A DNA stretch of 64,000 nt from contig JACRAU010000013.1 in NCBI GenBank assembly GCA_016234655.1, positions 1 through 64,000 of the forward strand. The letters are read 5' to 3'. This stretch comes from Betaproteobacteria bacterium. Lineage in GTDB: Bacteria; Pseudomonadota; Gammaproteobacteria; Burkholderiales; Thiobacillaceae. How positions within the stretch are numbered: the stretch's first letter is position 1; each line of letters begins with the position of its first letter. This document shows, in pieces, positions 63,550 through 64,000 of this stretch. Both the position numbers and the translations under genes were made by a program. Below the pieces are notes generated by a model. It was given only the letters and a program-made list of their open reading frames with translations, did no database searches and was not told the origin of the DNA.

Positions 63550-64000
63550 TGGAAGTCACCTTCGCCGATGTCGACAACACCCGCCTGTCCAATTTGTGCG
63601 GGGTGCTGGACGAGAACCTGCGCCAGATCGAGGTGGCGCTGAACATCCGCATCGCGCGCCGGGGCGAGACCTTCCGCCTGGACGGCGCGGCGGACAAGGT
63701 GGAACAGGCGGCCAAGCTGCTCAAGGACTTCTACCAACGCGCGCGCAAGCCGCTCGACATCGACGACATCCAGCTTGCCCTGGTCGAGGCCGGCCACCCG
63801 ACCGAGCCGCAGGGCGACATGCCGGTGCTGATGACCCGTAGGGCTGGTCTGCACGGCCGTACGCCCAGGCAGAACGACTACATCCGGCAGATCCAGGAAT
63901 ACGACATCACCTTCGGCATCGGCCCGGCCGGCACCGGCAAGACCTATCTCGCCGTGGCCGGCGCGGTCGACGCGCTGGAGCGCGATCTGGTCAAGCGCCT
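63549..64000 (+). CDS. phoH: PhoH-family ATPase (3' end outside window)
   Basis: The first 150 residues of a PhoH-like protein. Residues ~1-70 are a KH-like RNA-binding N-terminal part (NLCGVLDENLRQIEVALNIRIARRG), followed by RTPRQNDYIRQIQEYDITFGIGPAGTGKTYLAVAGAVDAL with Walker A GPAGTGKT. PhoH-like ATPases act in RNA metabolism alongside the endoribonuclease YbeY, which normally comes next. The ATG overlaps the miaB stop. Confidence 0.92.
   Translation, partial: MEVTFADVDNTRLSNLCGVLDENLRQIEVALNIRIARRGETFRLDGAADKVEQAAKLLKDFYQRARKPLDIDDIQLALVEAGHPTEPQGDMPVLMTRRAGLHGRTPRQNDYIRQIQEYDITFGIGPAGTGKTYLAVAGAVDALERDLVKR

Overview
The window looks like chromosome from a GC-rich betaproteobacterium, probably an autotrophic or sulfur/iron-type lineage near Thiobacillaceae/Nitrosomonadales. 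The lineage is inferred from protein style, abundant c-type cytochromes, the heme A synthase and the zapB-zapA-6S RNA-fau order; no phylogenetic search was possible. Housekeeping genes frame two accessory regions.

Layout. 1-0.9 kb: 3' half of groEL with its terminator. 0.9-5.5 kb: TonB-dependent receptor, YfiR-like periplasmic protein and membrane hybrid histidine kinase, tightly coupled. 5.6-32.5 kb: an extracellular contractile injection system (eCIS, the phage-tail-like Afp/PVC family). It opens with a sigma-54 enhancer-binding protein gene. A strong -24/-12 promoter with two upstream 18-bp repeats follows. Then come about 18 co-directional, often overlapping genes: small winged-helix-like protein, sheath, inner tube, gp26-like zinc protein, disordered linker, DUF4255 cap, AAA ATPase, small conserved protein, CIS_tube, LysM, gpD/VgrG-like hub, gpV spike, gp25, three large wedge/tail proteins, a DUF6519/beta-helix protein, two DUF4157 cargo proteins and a small membrane protein. 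32.5-33.8 kb: a double-receiver LuxR regulator with its own sigma-70 promoter. 33.8-37.9 kb: class V aminotransferase (with a duplicated 3' scrap nearby), Rossmann protein, di-heme peroxidase and DUF2189 membrane protein. 38.0-41.4 kb: an AT-richer defence island with a frameshifted HigB/RelE-type toxin and its XRE antitoxin, then vsr, a C5 methyltransferase and a probable restriction enzyme in one operon. 41.5-47.0 kb: glycogen operon glgC-glgX-malQ. 47.2-49.0 kb: bioA and a small cytochrome c. 49.1-53.9 kb: Liv-type ABC transporter with two REP-like elements. 53.9-56.9 kb: subtilase, fau, 6S RNA, zapA and a zapB-like gene. 56.9-64 kb: msbA-like exporter, glycosyltransferase, gluQ, ctaA, tRNA-CAU, miaB and the start of phoH.

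How the parts work together. The eCIS genes encode a complete-looking contractile nanomachine plus two candidate payloads. One has a C-terminal RGHLLNH-type nuclease domain; the other has a candidate Cys/His/Glu enzymatic domain. I recognise no separate tape-measure gene and no PAAR tip gene, so the 1378-residue cargo protein with a very long helical middle is a candidate ruler-effector hybrid. The sigma-54 promoter, paired repeats and adjacent activator suggest tight, signal-dependent control. This regulatory arrangement and the ruler-effector idea are the most novel points here. All functional calls come from reading sequence motifs; none has been checked by database search.
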